In this document: in pieces, positions 25,601-32,612 of the stretch
Layout: every line of letters starts with the position of its first letter
Numbering within the stretch: position 1 is the first letter of the stretch
NCBI RefSeq assembly: GCF_030440515.1
Contig: NZ_CP076543.1
Location: 3,162,001-3,226,000 of the forward strand
From: Streptomyces xanthophaeus
Lineage (GTDB): Bacteria > Actinomycetota > Actinomycetes > Streptomycetales > Streptomycetaceae
Direction: 5' to 3'
DNA: 64,000 nt
Notes under the pieces: model-generated
What the model saw: only the letters and a program-made list of their open reading frames with translations
Databases searched by the model: none
Told to the model about the DNA's origin: nothing
Made by a program: the position numbers and the translations under genes

Positions 25601-26950
25601 CTACACCCGCTGCCAGAGCGCCGGGACGTTCGGCGGCTCCCAGCCCGTCTGGGCCTGGTGACCCTGGAGGCAGCGGTAGGCCGCGCCGCCGTAGGTGACG
25701 GTCGCGCCGGCCGCGTAGACGGTGCCCGCCTTCCAGGTGCCGCCCGGCTCGGGGTCACCGGGGCCGGGGCCCGGGCCGGGGTCGCCGCCGCTGACCTTGA
25801 GGGTCAGTCCGTACGCGGACAGGATCGGGTTCAGCGGCTGGAAGAAGGTGGTCCCGCCGCCGGAGCAGTCGCCGGAGCCGCCCGAGGTGACGCCTTGGGC
25901 CTGGCTCCCGGAGATGTAGGAGCCGCCCGAGTCGCCCGGTTCGGCACAGACCGTCGTACGGGTCACGCCGGAGATGGTGCCCTCGGGGTAGGTGACGCTG
26001 GTGTTGTGCTGCTGGACCGTGCCGCAGTGCCATCCGGTGGTCGATCCGGAACGGCATACCGAGGCTCCGACCGGCTGCAGCACCGAGCCGGTGACCTGCA
26101 CGTTCGTGCCGCCGCTGCCCTTCACGTACGGGGTCGCGGTCCACTGGGCGTTCGCGGCCACCCAGGCCATGTCGTTGCCGGGGAAGACCGAGGCCTGGAA
26201 GGAGCCCTGGGCCACCTGGTTGAAGCCGCTGGTGGCGGTTCCGGCGCGCCCGCAGTGCCCGGCGGTGGCGAAGCCGTTCACGGTCCCCCTGGTGACGGGG
26301 AAGCCGACGGAGCAGCGGCCGCTGCCGTTCATGTAGTACGCGTCCCCGCCGCGCAGGTCGTACAGCGGGCGCGGGGCCTCGGCCGTACGGACCACCGTGA
26401 CACCGGCCGGGTCGGTCCCGGTGGCGGCCAGCAGCACGGCCGCCGCCCCCGCCTCGGTCTCCTCGACGACGAGGGTGTTGGAGCGCGGGTCGACGTAGCG
26501 GACCGGGGTCGCGGCACCGGCGGCCCGGTCCAGTGCGGCCAGGTCGGCGTCCAGGCCGGCCAGGGTACGGGTGACCAGCTGCGCCCGGGCCCCGGTGGCC
26601 CGTATCGCGGCGGTGTCGGCGGCCCGGGTGGTGGCCACGGTGAGGGTGCCCGCGTCGGCCCCGTCCACCCAGGCCCCGGCGAAGGCGGAGCCGAGCCGGT
26701 CGCGCAGCCGGGCGGCGGCGGCCCCCGCCTCGGCCTCGTGGGCGAGGCGCGCCTTGGCCTGCGTGGGGGTCAGGCCGAGGTCGCGCTGCATCGCGGCGAG
26801 CAGCTCGGGCGGTGCGTCGGCGGTGCGCAGGACGGCCGCCGCGGAGGGCGCGGCGGGGGTGGAATCGGCGCTGGCGCCGCCGGTCCCGGCCAGCAGCAGC
26901 CCGGCGGCGGCCAGGGCGGTACACGCCGCGCGGGCGTGTCGCTTGAGCAT
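25601..26950 (-). CDS. Streptogrisin-type serine protease with chitin-binding domain
   Basis: The 449-aa secreted protease has a signal peptide (1-30), an alpha-lytic-protease-type propeptide (about 35-190), an S1 catalytic domain (about 195-380) with TAGHCG (His), NDMAWV (Asp) and GDSGGS (Ser), and a linker GGDPGPGPGPGDPEPGG leading to a C-terminal CBM5/12-like domain (TWKAGTVYAAGATVTYGGAAYRC, with Trp pairs). It resembles streptogrisin C, which also has such a tail, and fits growth on chitin-rich material. An inverted repeat lies 12 bp before the start. Confidence 0.92.
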   Translation of the reverse strand: MLKRHARAACTALAAAGLLLAGTGGASADSTPAAPSAAAVLRTADAPPELLAAMQRDLGLTPTQAKARLAHEAEAGAAAARLRDRLGSAFAGAWVDGADAGTLTVATTRAADTAAIRATGARAQLVTRTLAGLDADLAALDRAAGAATPVRYVDPRSNTLVVEETEAGAAAVLLAATGTDPAGVTVVRTAEAPRPLYDLRGGDAYYMNGSGRCSVGFPVTRGTVNGFATAGHCGRAGTATSGFNQVAQGSFQASVFPGNDMAWVAANAQWTATPYVKGSGGTNVQVTGSVLQPVGASVCRSGSTTGWHCGTVQQHNTSVTYPEGTISGVTRTTVCAEPGDSGGSYISGSQAQGVTSGGSGDCSGGGTTFFQPLNPILSAYGLTLKVSGGDPGPGPGPGDPEPGGTWKAGTVYAAGATVTYGGAAYRCLQGHQAQTGWEPPNVPALWQRV

Positions 26951-26962
26951 GGGGGATCTCCT

Positions 26963-26990
26963 CGGTTTCCGGTGGGGTCTGCGGAAACCG
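26963..26990. promoter_or_regulatory. Inverted repeat CGGTTTCCG-N10-CGGAAACCG at the protease start
   Basis: CGGTTTCCG (26963-26971) and CGGAAACCG (26982-26990) are perfect 9-bp arms. They lie in the 5' leader or promoter of the protease gene and could be an operator or an mRNA hairpin that controls ribosome access. A similar GGAAACCGTAGGAGG occurs at 27119-27133 before the next gene on the other strand. Confidence 0.45.
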
Positions 26991-27139
26991 TAGAAATCCG
27001 AACCGCCGTGCGGGAGCTGCCGGTTGGCCCCTTCCCCGGTGTTATGCCCGGGGCCGCCCGGCGGCCCGCGCGCGGTCGAGGTGCGTTCATGGGGCGGCGG
27101 CCGGAGGATGGGGCCAGGGGAAACCGTAGGAGGTACGCG

Positions 27140-27325
27140 ATGGTCAGTGAACCCGACGAGCAGCCCACACGGTCGGACCGCCTCTTCACCGGCGGGGAGC
27201 GACCGTACGACCCCGAGGACCTCGTGATGGTGACCGGCCACGACCCGACTCCGGAGCGGATCGAGAAGGCCCGGAAGCTCATGGAGAAGGAGGGCCCGCA
27301 GGTCATCGAGCGCTACCTGCCGTAG
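27140..27325 (+). CDS. Small conserved-looking protein, 61 aa
   Basis: The protein is acidic, with the C-terminal half HDPTPERIEKARKLMEKEGPQVIERYLP forming a likely helix. TAGGAGG at 27127-27133 is a strong ribosome site 6 nt before the ATG, which argues for a real gene. No membrane segment or known domain is seen. It stands alone between the divergent protease and the convergent LysR gene. Confidence 0.65.
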   Translation: MVSEPDEQPTRSDRLFTGGERPYDPEDLVMVTGHDPTPERIEKARKLMEKEGPQVIERYLP

Positions 27326-27389
27326 CGACGGCACCGCACCCGAGGACTGCCGCAACCGCCCCCGGCCCCGCCGGGGGCGTCCCCGCAAT

Positions 27390-27480
27390 CCCAGCCCCCG
27401 CCGGCACGTTCTCAGCCCCGCCGACACAACCCCAGCCCCGCCGGCACGACCCCAGCCCCGCCGGCGTTTGAGGCGCGGGG
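27390..27480. repeat. Tandem 20-bp GC-rich repeats ending in palindromic element copy 2
   Basis: Four units of about 20 bp, CCCAGCCCCGCCGGCACG-type, occupy 27390-27410, 27411-27430, 27431-27450 and 27451-27471. The last runs into GCCGGCGTTTGAGGCGCGGGG, the same element found at 21461-21480, followed by GGGGGCAGCGCCCCC. The array sits between convergent genes and may end both transcripts. Confidence 0.6.
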
Positions 27481-27530
27481 GCTCGGGGGCAGCGCCCCCG
27501 CAGCGACGCCGCACCCGCCCCACTGCCCAG

Positions 27531-28496
27531 CTACGCCGCAGGCCACGGCACGGACGGCAGCGGAGCCGCCCGCAGGGCCACGGCTCCGGCCGACCTCGCC
27601 AGCGCCTCCGTATGCGCAGCCCGCGCATGATCCAGAACATCGGCAGCCCGCGCAGCGACCCGCGCGGCGGGATGCCAGCCCAGCAGGTGCCGCCAGACGA
27701 GCGGGGTCCCGGCGAGGGGCCGCGTGACCACCCCCGGGGTCACCGGGAACGTGGCCCGGCACAGTCCGACCGCCCGCCCCACCTGCACCAGGTGCACGCA
27801 CGACGCCGTGTCCGTCTCGTAGACGCAGGCAGGCGTGAACCCGGCCCGCACGCAGGCCGCGGCGAAGCAGTCGCCGAAACACCCGTCGCCGGGGACGTCC
27901 GTCCACGCCTCGGCGGCCAGCTCGGCCAGCTCGATCCCGGTACGCGGGGCCAGGGCGAGGGGATGGTCCTCGGCCAGCATCACGTACACCGGGTCGCGCG
28001 CCACCTCCATCCAGGCCAGGCGCCCCGGCTCGGGCGGCGCGCTCTCCCCGCAGACCCCGACCATCGCGAAGTCCAGGCGGCCCTCGGCGACGCCGGCGGC
28101 GACCTCCTTCTCCGACCAGGAGGTGTACGTGGTCACGGGCACTCCGGGTTCCTGGTGGGCGAGCCGGTCCACGAGCCCGCCGAGCAGCGGTCCGTGCGTA
28201 CCGCCGAGCCGGTAGCCGTGCGCCCCCTGGCGGGCGAACCGCCGGGCGTCCTCCTGCAGCTCGCACACGGCGGGCAGCAGCACCCGGGCCCGCTCCAGCA
28301 CCAGCTCACCGAGCGCGGTGGCCCGTACGCCGTCGCGCCCCCGCAGGAACAGCGTCCCGCCCAGCGCCCGCTCGATGCGCTTGAGCTGCGTACTGAGCGC
28401 GGGCTGCGCGAGGCCGAGCGCGGTGGCGGCCCGCGTCAGGCTCCCGGCGTCGGCGACGGCCCTGACGATCTTGAGGTGCCTCAGCTCCAGATCCAT
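27531..28496 (-). CDS. LysR-family regulator
   Basis: The 321-aa protein has an N-terminal winged HTH (LRHLKIVRAVADAGSLTRAATALGLAQPALSTQLKRIERALGGTLFLRG, about 5-53) and a periplasmic-binding-type effector domain with a Cys-rich loop (DGCFGDCFAAACVRAGF). The start at 28496 is MDLELRHL; an in-frame ATG at 28526 is also open but less typical. It is divergent from the oxidoreductase gene at 28603, its likely target. The effector is unknown. Confidence 0.88.
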   Translation of the reverse strand: MDLELRHLKIVRAVADAGSLTRAATALGLAQPALSTQLKRIERALGGTLFLRGRDGVRATALGELVLERARVLLPAVCELQEDARRFARQGAHGYRLGGTHGPLLGGLVDRLAHQEPGVPVTTYTSWSEKEVAAGVAEGRLDFAMVGVCGESAPPEPGRLAWMEVARDPVYVMLAEDHPLALAPRTGIELAELAAEAWTDVPGDGCFGDCFAAACVRAGFTPACVYETDTASCVHLVQVGRAVGLCRATFPVTPGVVTRPLAGTPLVWRHLLGWHPAARVAARAADVLDHARAAHTEALARSAGAVALRAAPLPSVPWPAA

Positions 28497-28602
28497 ACGA
28501 CGAGCTTGGTCCAGACCTGTGGGCATGCGCTACGGGTCGGGCGCATCCAGAATCGTTAATGCTCGTTAGCCGCAAGGGGGACACGACCCTAAGGACAGGA
28601 AA

Positions 28603-29055
28603 ATGCACGCACTCGATGTCGACTGGGACCACCCCACCGACCCGCGACCCGGCCCGCGGCTCGACCACGTACGCGCCTACGTGAGCACCGCGGGAGCCGA
28701 CGGGCACCTCTGGCACGGAGTCCGCACCCTCCTGCTGACCACGCTCGACCGCGCCAGCGGCCGCGCCGTCCGCACCCCGCTGATCTACGCCGAGGACGCC
28801 GGCCGCCACATCGTCCTGGCCTCCGCCTACGGCGCCCCGGACCACCCCCGCTGGTACCGGAACCTCACCGCCCACCCGGAAGTCCGCCTCCAGGTCGGCG
28901 CCGCCACCTTCACAGCGCGGGCGCGCACCGCCACGCCCCTGGAACGGGAGGTGTACTGGGAGATGATGACGGCCCTGTGGCCCCCGTTCGAGGACGACCG
29001 CGCTGCGGCCCGGCCCCGCGAGATCCCGCTGGTGATCCTGGAGCGCGTGAGCTGA
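28603..29055 (+). CDS. Deazaflavin-dependent oxidoreductase-like protein (Ddn/DUF385 family)
   Basis: The 150-aa protein has the split-barrel pattern of F420-dependent nitroreductase-type enzymes: RTLLLTTLDRASGRAVRTPLIYAEDAGRHIVLASAYGAPDHPRWYRNLTAHPEVRLQVG, with the conserved K/R-P-R-W-Y-x-N-L-x-A-x-P run, and the C-terminal REIPLVILER. Such enzymes reduce small organic molecules with F420H2. It is divergent from a LysR gene, which probably activates it. Confidence 0.88.
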   Translation: MHALDVDWDHPTDPRPGPRLDHVRAYVSTAGADGHLWHGVRTLLLTTLDRASGRAVRTPLIYAEDAGRHIVLASAYGAPDHPRWYRNLTAHPEVRLQVGAATFTARARTATPLEREVYWEMMTALWPPFEDDRAAARPREIPLVILERVS

Positions 29056-29110
29056 GCCCTCCCGCGCGCAAAGGTCAGGTTCAGGGGCAAGGGCAGGGTC
29101 AGGTTCAAGG

Positions 29111-29662
29111 TCAGAGCGTGGCCGCGGCGACCGCGCTGTACGTGCGCCCGCCCGCGACGAAGTCGCCCAGCGGGACCATGCCGAAGCCGTCGACGTGCAC
29201 CTTCCAGGACGGCACGTTCCCCGCCTCGATGAAGGCGACCACGGCGTCGGCGCGCTCCGAGGCCGCCGCCACCGCCATGGTGAACAGCGCCCGGGCCACA
29301 CCACGCCCCCGGTACGCGGCGGCGACCACGACCGGCCCGTAGAGCAGCCACCGCGCCTCGGCCAGCGGGCGCCCCTGCCACTCCAGCGCCTCCTGGGCCT
29401 GGAGCAGGCCCGCGACCGGCGGCGAGGGGTCGGCCAGAGCCGCGGGCGCCGAGAGCGCGAGCAGCCCGGCGATCCGGCCCCCGTCATCCGCGACCAGCAG
29501 CTCCCGCGCACCGGCCATCGCCCGCAGCACGCCGACGTCGAAGCGGCCCTGCACGAAACCCTGTTCCGCCCGCTGCCGTTCCGTCAGCGCGTCGTGGTGG
29601 TTGGCGGCGAAGAGCTCAGCCATGGCGGGCGCATCGGCCTCGGTGGCGTACCGGTACTCCAT
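29111..29662 (-). CDS. GNAT-family N-acetyltransferase
   Basis: The 183-aa protein has the GNAT acetyl-CoA site seen as GPVVVAAAYRGRGVARALFTMAVAAA (R/Q-x-x-G-x-G/A), preceded by beta strands LLVADDGGRIAGLLALSA and followed by VVAFIEAGNVPSWKVHVDGFGMV. It acetylates an unknown amine. The ATG at 29662 opens EYRYATEADAP; upstream in-frame sequence is not needed. It converges with the oxidoreductase gene, and GGTCAGGTTCA repeats (29073 and 29098) fill the gap. Confidence 0.85.
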   Translation of the reverse strand: MEYRYATEADAPAMAELFAANHHDALTERQRAEQGFVQGRFDVGVLRAMAGARELLVADDGGRIAGLLALSAPAALADPSPPVAGLLQAQEALEWQGRPLAEARWLLYGPVVVAAAYRGRGVARALFTMAVAAASERADAVVAFIEAGNVPSWKVHVDGFGMVPLGDFVAGGRTYSAVAAATL

Positions 29663-29737
29663 CCCGCGATCGTGCCACGCCCCCACGGCCGGACCGTGCC
29701 GCCCACACCGGGGCCTACGGGTGACAGGGGGGCACTG

Positions 29738-29765
29738 TTGAACACGTTCAATGTTCTGGCAGTAT
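29738..29765 (+). promoter_or_regulatory. Promoter with palindrome TTGAACACGTTCAA
   Basis: TTGAAC-AC-GTTCAA at 29738-29751 is a perfect 6-bp-arm palindrome whose first half, TTGAAC, can act as -35, with CAGTAT at 29760-29765 as -10 (16-bp spacer). The palindrome therefore covers the promoter of the membrane protein gene at 29852 and looks like a TetR- or MarR-type operator; it also lies between that gene and the divergent GNAT gene. Confidence 0.5.
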
Positions 29766-29851
29766 GGCTCCGGCGAACCTGCCGGAACAGCGGAAATGCG
29801 ATTCCGTCTGCCCTCGCGACGGGTTGCCGCGAGACCGGAGGTGGGCACGAC

Positions 29852-30211
29852 ATGGGCCTGATCCTGATCATCCTCGCCCTGATAGTCGCCTTCGCGCTCG
29901 CCCTCGTGGGCCTGGCCGTGATCCTCACGGCGAGCGCGGCCCTGGGCCTCGCGACGGCCGCGGTGAGCCGCAAGCTGCCGCTCTGGGCCAGGATCACCCT
30001 GCTGCTGACCCTTGCCGCCGCACCGGCGGCGGCTCTGGTGAGCACCCTGGACATCGCGACCGTCTGGCAGCTGGCCGTCTGGGCGCTGCCGTTCCTCACG
30101 ACGGTCGCCTCAGGAGCCGTCTGGCTCGCCTTCGAAGCCGCCAGGCGCCGCACCCCCAGGCTCCCGAAGCCGGCCTGGCCGGCCCGCCACGCACCGGCCG
30201 CCGGTCACTGA
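29852..30211 (+). CDS. Small membrane protein, 119 aa
   Basis: Three or four hydrophobic helices (LILIILALIVAFALALVGLAVILTASAAL; ARITLLLTLAAAPAAALVSTL; WQLAVWALPFLTTVASGAVWLAF) are followed by a basic, proline-rich tail. GGAGGTGGG at 29837-29845 is a strong ribosome site. The function is unknown. It converges with the macro-domain gene. Confidence 0.75.
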   Translation: MGLILIILALIVAFALALVGLAVILTASAALGLATAAVSRKLPLWARITLLLTLAAAPAAALVSTLDIATVWQLAVWALPFLTTVASGAVWLAFEAARRRTPRLPKPAWPARHAPAAGH

Positions 30212-30222
30212 GGACGCGCCAC

Positions 30223-30699
30223 TCACCCGTGGTCGTACACGGTCACTTCCACGTCGCGCGCACACAACGCCCGGGTGATCAGCGGCTCGATACGCGACCA
30301 CGTACCGCCCGCGAGCCCGCACCCGATGCGCGGCATGTGCACACTCGCCCCGAGCTCAAGCGCATGGCCGGCGAGCGCGGTGAGGCACCTCTCCACGGCG
30401 TCGTAACGAATGGGCGGACCCCCGCTCCCGGTCCGGATGCCGCGCTGGCCGACCATGTTGGCCACCCATATGTCGGGCTTCACCCGCACCACTTGCACGG
30501 CGCCCAGCCCGAAGTCGTTCCCGCTGCGCCCCCGATGCCAGGCCCGGAACTCGGCCTCGGGCTCGCCCCACCGCTTCGAAACGGCCAGCACGAAGCCCTT
30601 CCCCCACCCCCCGAGGTCGTTGCAGACATGCGCGATGACCTTGGGCCCCTTGGCCTGGGGACTCGTCGCATCCCCGGCAATGATCCTGAGCGGCTTCAC
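30223..30699 (-). CDS. Macro-domain protein (ADP-ribose-binding hydrolase type)
   Basis: The 158-aa protein is a single macro domain: IIAGDATSP, HVCNDLGGWGKGFVLAVSKRWGEP and the loop MPRIGCGLAGGTWSRIEPLI are the ADP-ribose-binding segments of the Poa1p/ALC1-like branch, which removes ADP-ribose from proteins or hydrolyses ADP-ribose-1-phosphate. The GTG at 30699 is preceded by GAGG at short distance. Its promoter region runs into the long inverted repeat at 30731. Macro proteins are often tied to ADP-ribosyl signalling, toxin-antitoxin or phage defence; no such partner is seen beside it. Confidence 0.87.
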   Translation of the reverse strand: MKPLRIIAGDATSPQAKGPKVIAHVCNDLGGWGKGFVLAVSKRWGEPEAEFRAWHRGRSGNDFGLGAVQVVRVKPDIWVANMVGQRGIRTGSGGPPIRYDAVERCLTALAGHALELGASVHMPRIGCGLAGGTWSRIEPLITRALCARDVEVTVYDHG

Positions 30700-30730
30700 G
30701 CCTCGAACGGTACGCGCCACCACTGACAAG

Positions 30731-31150
30731 GGCGGGGTCGGAAGGGTGCGGCGGGGGTGTGGGTAGTCGGGAGCCACTTGATCGGAATCAGGGATGTGTA
30801 TGGGGGTTTCCCGTCAGTCCCATCGTCCCTCCGTGTCGGGCCGGTCCCTCAAGGGCGCTCCCTTCGGTCGCGTCGCTTCGCGATGTCGCTGCGCTCCACC
30901 CTTGACCGACCGTCCCGCCCCGGAGAAACGAAAGACTGCCGGGAAGCCCCCAAAGGAACGGGCCGGGGGATGCTTTCCAGGGACGGGCACATCAGGGACC
31001 TTCGGGTGGGTCGGGCACAAAGAGCCATGACCGAGAGACGGGGCCCATCACAGACCAGGGCCCGTGTCGGGGGAAGCGCATCCGATCGCTACGCGCTTCT
31101 CATCTCTCAGCGTCGCCAGACCGTCTGGGGCTGGACATAGGCCGCCCACG
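30731..31150. repeat. Left arm of a long inverted repeat (about 420 bp)
   Basis: This arm is the reverse complement of 31473-31882 over its full length, with small indels. Two blocks are perfectly conserved: 30799-30861 (63 bp) and 30899-30960 (62 bp). The block between them differs by indels that are not multiples of three, which argues against coding. Its hairpin TCGC-TTC-GCGA (30873-30883) is TCAC-TGC-GTGA in the other arm, a compensatory change. GGGCTGGACATAGGCCGCCC ends the arm. Confidence 0.85.
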
Positions 31151-31472
31151 GTCTGGGTCCCGCGCTCGCTGTGCGTCCGACGACCGTCCTGGGCTGGACA
31201 TAGGCCGCCCTAGATCGCTGCGCGCTTCTCCCTGACCGCGTCCGACGGCCGGTAGGGGCCCACACCTCGGCTATTCCGTCGTGGAGCCGGGTCAACGCGA
31301 GCATCACCCCACAAGCTCACGGACAGATAGGGGCAATTAGGGCAATCTGTCGGCCTTTCTGACCACCCACCCGCACCGACCCGCATCCACGACGACATAG
31401 CCGCAGTCCCACCCCTCCTCACCCCGGTCAGCCGTCAGACGCCCCACACACACACGAGCAGCACCTACGGGT
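31151..31472. repeat. Loop of the long inverted repeat, with a third partial copy
   Basis: The 322-bp loop holds a third copy of GGGCTGGACATAGGCCGCCC (31190-31209), followed by GATCGCT-G-CGCGCTTCTC at 31213-31230, a near-match to the GATCGCT-A-CGCGCTTCTC of both arms. The rest has lower GC and no credible open reading frame. Nothing else recognisable is seen. Confidence 0.6.
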
Positions 31473-31882
31473 CGTGGGCGGCCTATGTCCAGCCCAAGAC
31501 GGGATGGAGACGCTGAGAGATGAGAAGCGCGTAGCGATCGGACGCGCTTCCCCCGACACGGGCCCTGCTCTGGATGGGCCCCGCCTCTCGGACGTGCCAG
31601 CCGGGATCTCCCTGGGCATCTCTGGCCGCCCCGTCCCTGGAAAGGATCCCCCGGCTCGTTCCTTTGGGGGCTTCCCGGCAGTCTTTCGTTTCTCCGGGGC
31701 GGGACGGTCGGTCAAGGGTGGCCGCAGGCCATCACGCAGTGACGCGACGAAGGAGCGCCCTTGAGGGACCGGCCCGACACGGAGGGACGATGGGACTGAC
31801 GGGAAACCCCCATACGCCACTCTGATGCCGCCCGAGCAGATCCCGACTACCCACACCCCCGCCCCACCCTCCCGACCCCGCC
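31473..31882. repeat. Right arm of the long inverted repeat (about 410 bp)
   Basis: This is the inverted partner of 30731-31150. Perfect blocks are at 31752-31814 and 31657-31718. It carries the hairpin GAAGCGCGT...ACGCGCTTC (31523-31549 region), whose left-arm counterpart has one mismatch. It ends 32 bp before the stop of the small gene at 31915, so the whole element is gene-free and lies between two leftward genes. Confidence 0.85.
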
Positions 31883-31914
31883 CGACCAGCCGGCTCTCCC
31901 GCCCCCCGCCCCCC

Positions 31915-32148
31915 TCAGAGGTACTCGCGGGCGAACTCCACCGCCCATTCCACCGCCGCCAGGGGGACGCTGCCCGAGTGGGGGTCGATGGCGAGGCGGG
32001 CCGATTCCCAGTCCTGGTCGTGTTCGCGGAAGATCGCGAAGCGGGCCTCCTCCAGGACTCCTTCCGGCCTGACCAGGAACTCGATCGCCCGGTCGTCGCC
32101 ATCCGTGCCGACCGTGGCGATCTCCATGTCACCGACTACGAAAACCAC
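31915..32148 (-). CDS. Hypothetical acidic protein, 77 aa
   Basis: The small soluble protein (VVGDMEIATVGTDGDDRAIEFLVRPEGV... AVEWAVEFAREYL) has beta-strand then helix character and no family I recognise. The GTG start at 32148 has GAGGAG upstream, and it begins 13 bp after the stop of the small membrane protein gene, so the pair is one operon. The long inverted repeat starts just after its stop and may end its transcript. Confidence 0.65.
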   Translation of the reverse strand: MVFVVGDMEIATVGTDGDDRAIEFLVRPEGVLEEARFAIFREHDQDWESARLAIDPHSGSVPLAAVEWAVEFAREYL

Positions 32149-32161
32149 TGTCCCGCGCTCC

Positions 32162-32311
32162 TCAGTTGCCGCTGTACACGTACACCAGCAGGACGGACCC
32201 GATACAGATCGCCCCTGCCGCCATGCAGGCGCCCGCCACCGCGACGACGGCCGCGCCGACCCGTTCGGTGCGCCGGCGGTGGTCCGCCGGCTTCCACTCG
32301 CCCTGGTTCAT
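32162..32311 (-). CDS. Small membrane protein, 49 aa
   Basis: The 49-residue product has a basic N terminus (GEWKPADHRRRTERVG) and one long hydrophobic helix ending VLLVYVYSGN. GGAGG sits 7 nt before the ATG. Inverted and direct copies of ATGAGT/ACTCAT at 32344-32374 lie upstream and could bind a regulator. It is co-oriented and probably co-transcribed with the 77-aa gene. The function is unknown. Confidence 0.6.
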   Translation of the reverse strand: MNQGEWKPADHRRRTERVGAAVVAVAGACMAAGAICIGSVLLVYVYSGN

Positions 32312-32343
32312 GCACCCAGCCTCCGTCGCGGCGCCGGCGCCCA

Positions 32344-32374
32344 CATGAGTGCACGTACTCATCCGGGGTACTCA
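32344..32374. promoter_or_regulatory. Repeated ATGAGT/ACTCAT sites
   Basis: ATGAGT at 32344-32349 and ACTCAT at 32356-32361 form an inverted pair around GCACGT; a further ACTCAT is at 32369-32374, 13 bp on. The cluster is 33 bp upstream of the small membrane gene. It is a possible operator. The remaining sequence to the alaA start (32375-32612) shows no gene. Confidence 0.3.
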
Positions 32375-32612
32375 TGCGGCCTACCCGGTCGCTCCCGATC
32401 CAGCCGGCCACCTGGGGTGACGAGCGCAACACCAGGTGCTCGCACTCGCCCGCGCCCCACTCGATCCGCAGGCCGGAACGTGGGCGCGGCCCGGGATTCC
32501 AAGGGGGGACCACTTCCCCACCCACGCATTGCCCGAAGTGGGACAAATTACCCCTCGGGCCTCTCTTCGAAAACACACGTCAAGCGCGCACCCGGGCCCG
32601 TAAGCTCCCGTC

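Noticed and set aside
27390..27471. Possible CRISPR array
   Set aside because: The 20-bp units abut without spacers and are part of a GC-rich intergenic element.
30794..31030. 78-aa open frame in the left arm of the inverted repeat
   Set aside because: The other arm breaks the frame by non-triplet indels, and there is no ribosome site. The conserved parts behave as structure and not as protein.
31428..32132. Long minus-strand frame across the right arm and the 77-aa gene
   Set aside because: It overlaps a better gene (31915-32148) in another frame and has Arg/Pro/Ser-rich shadow composition.
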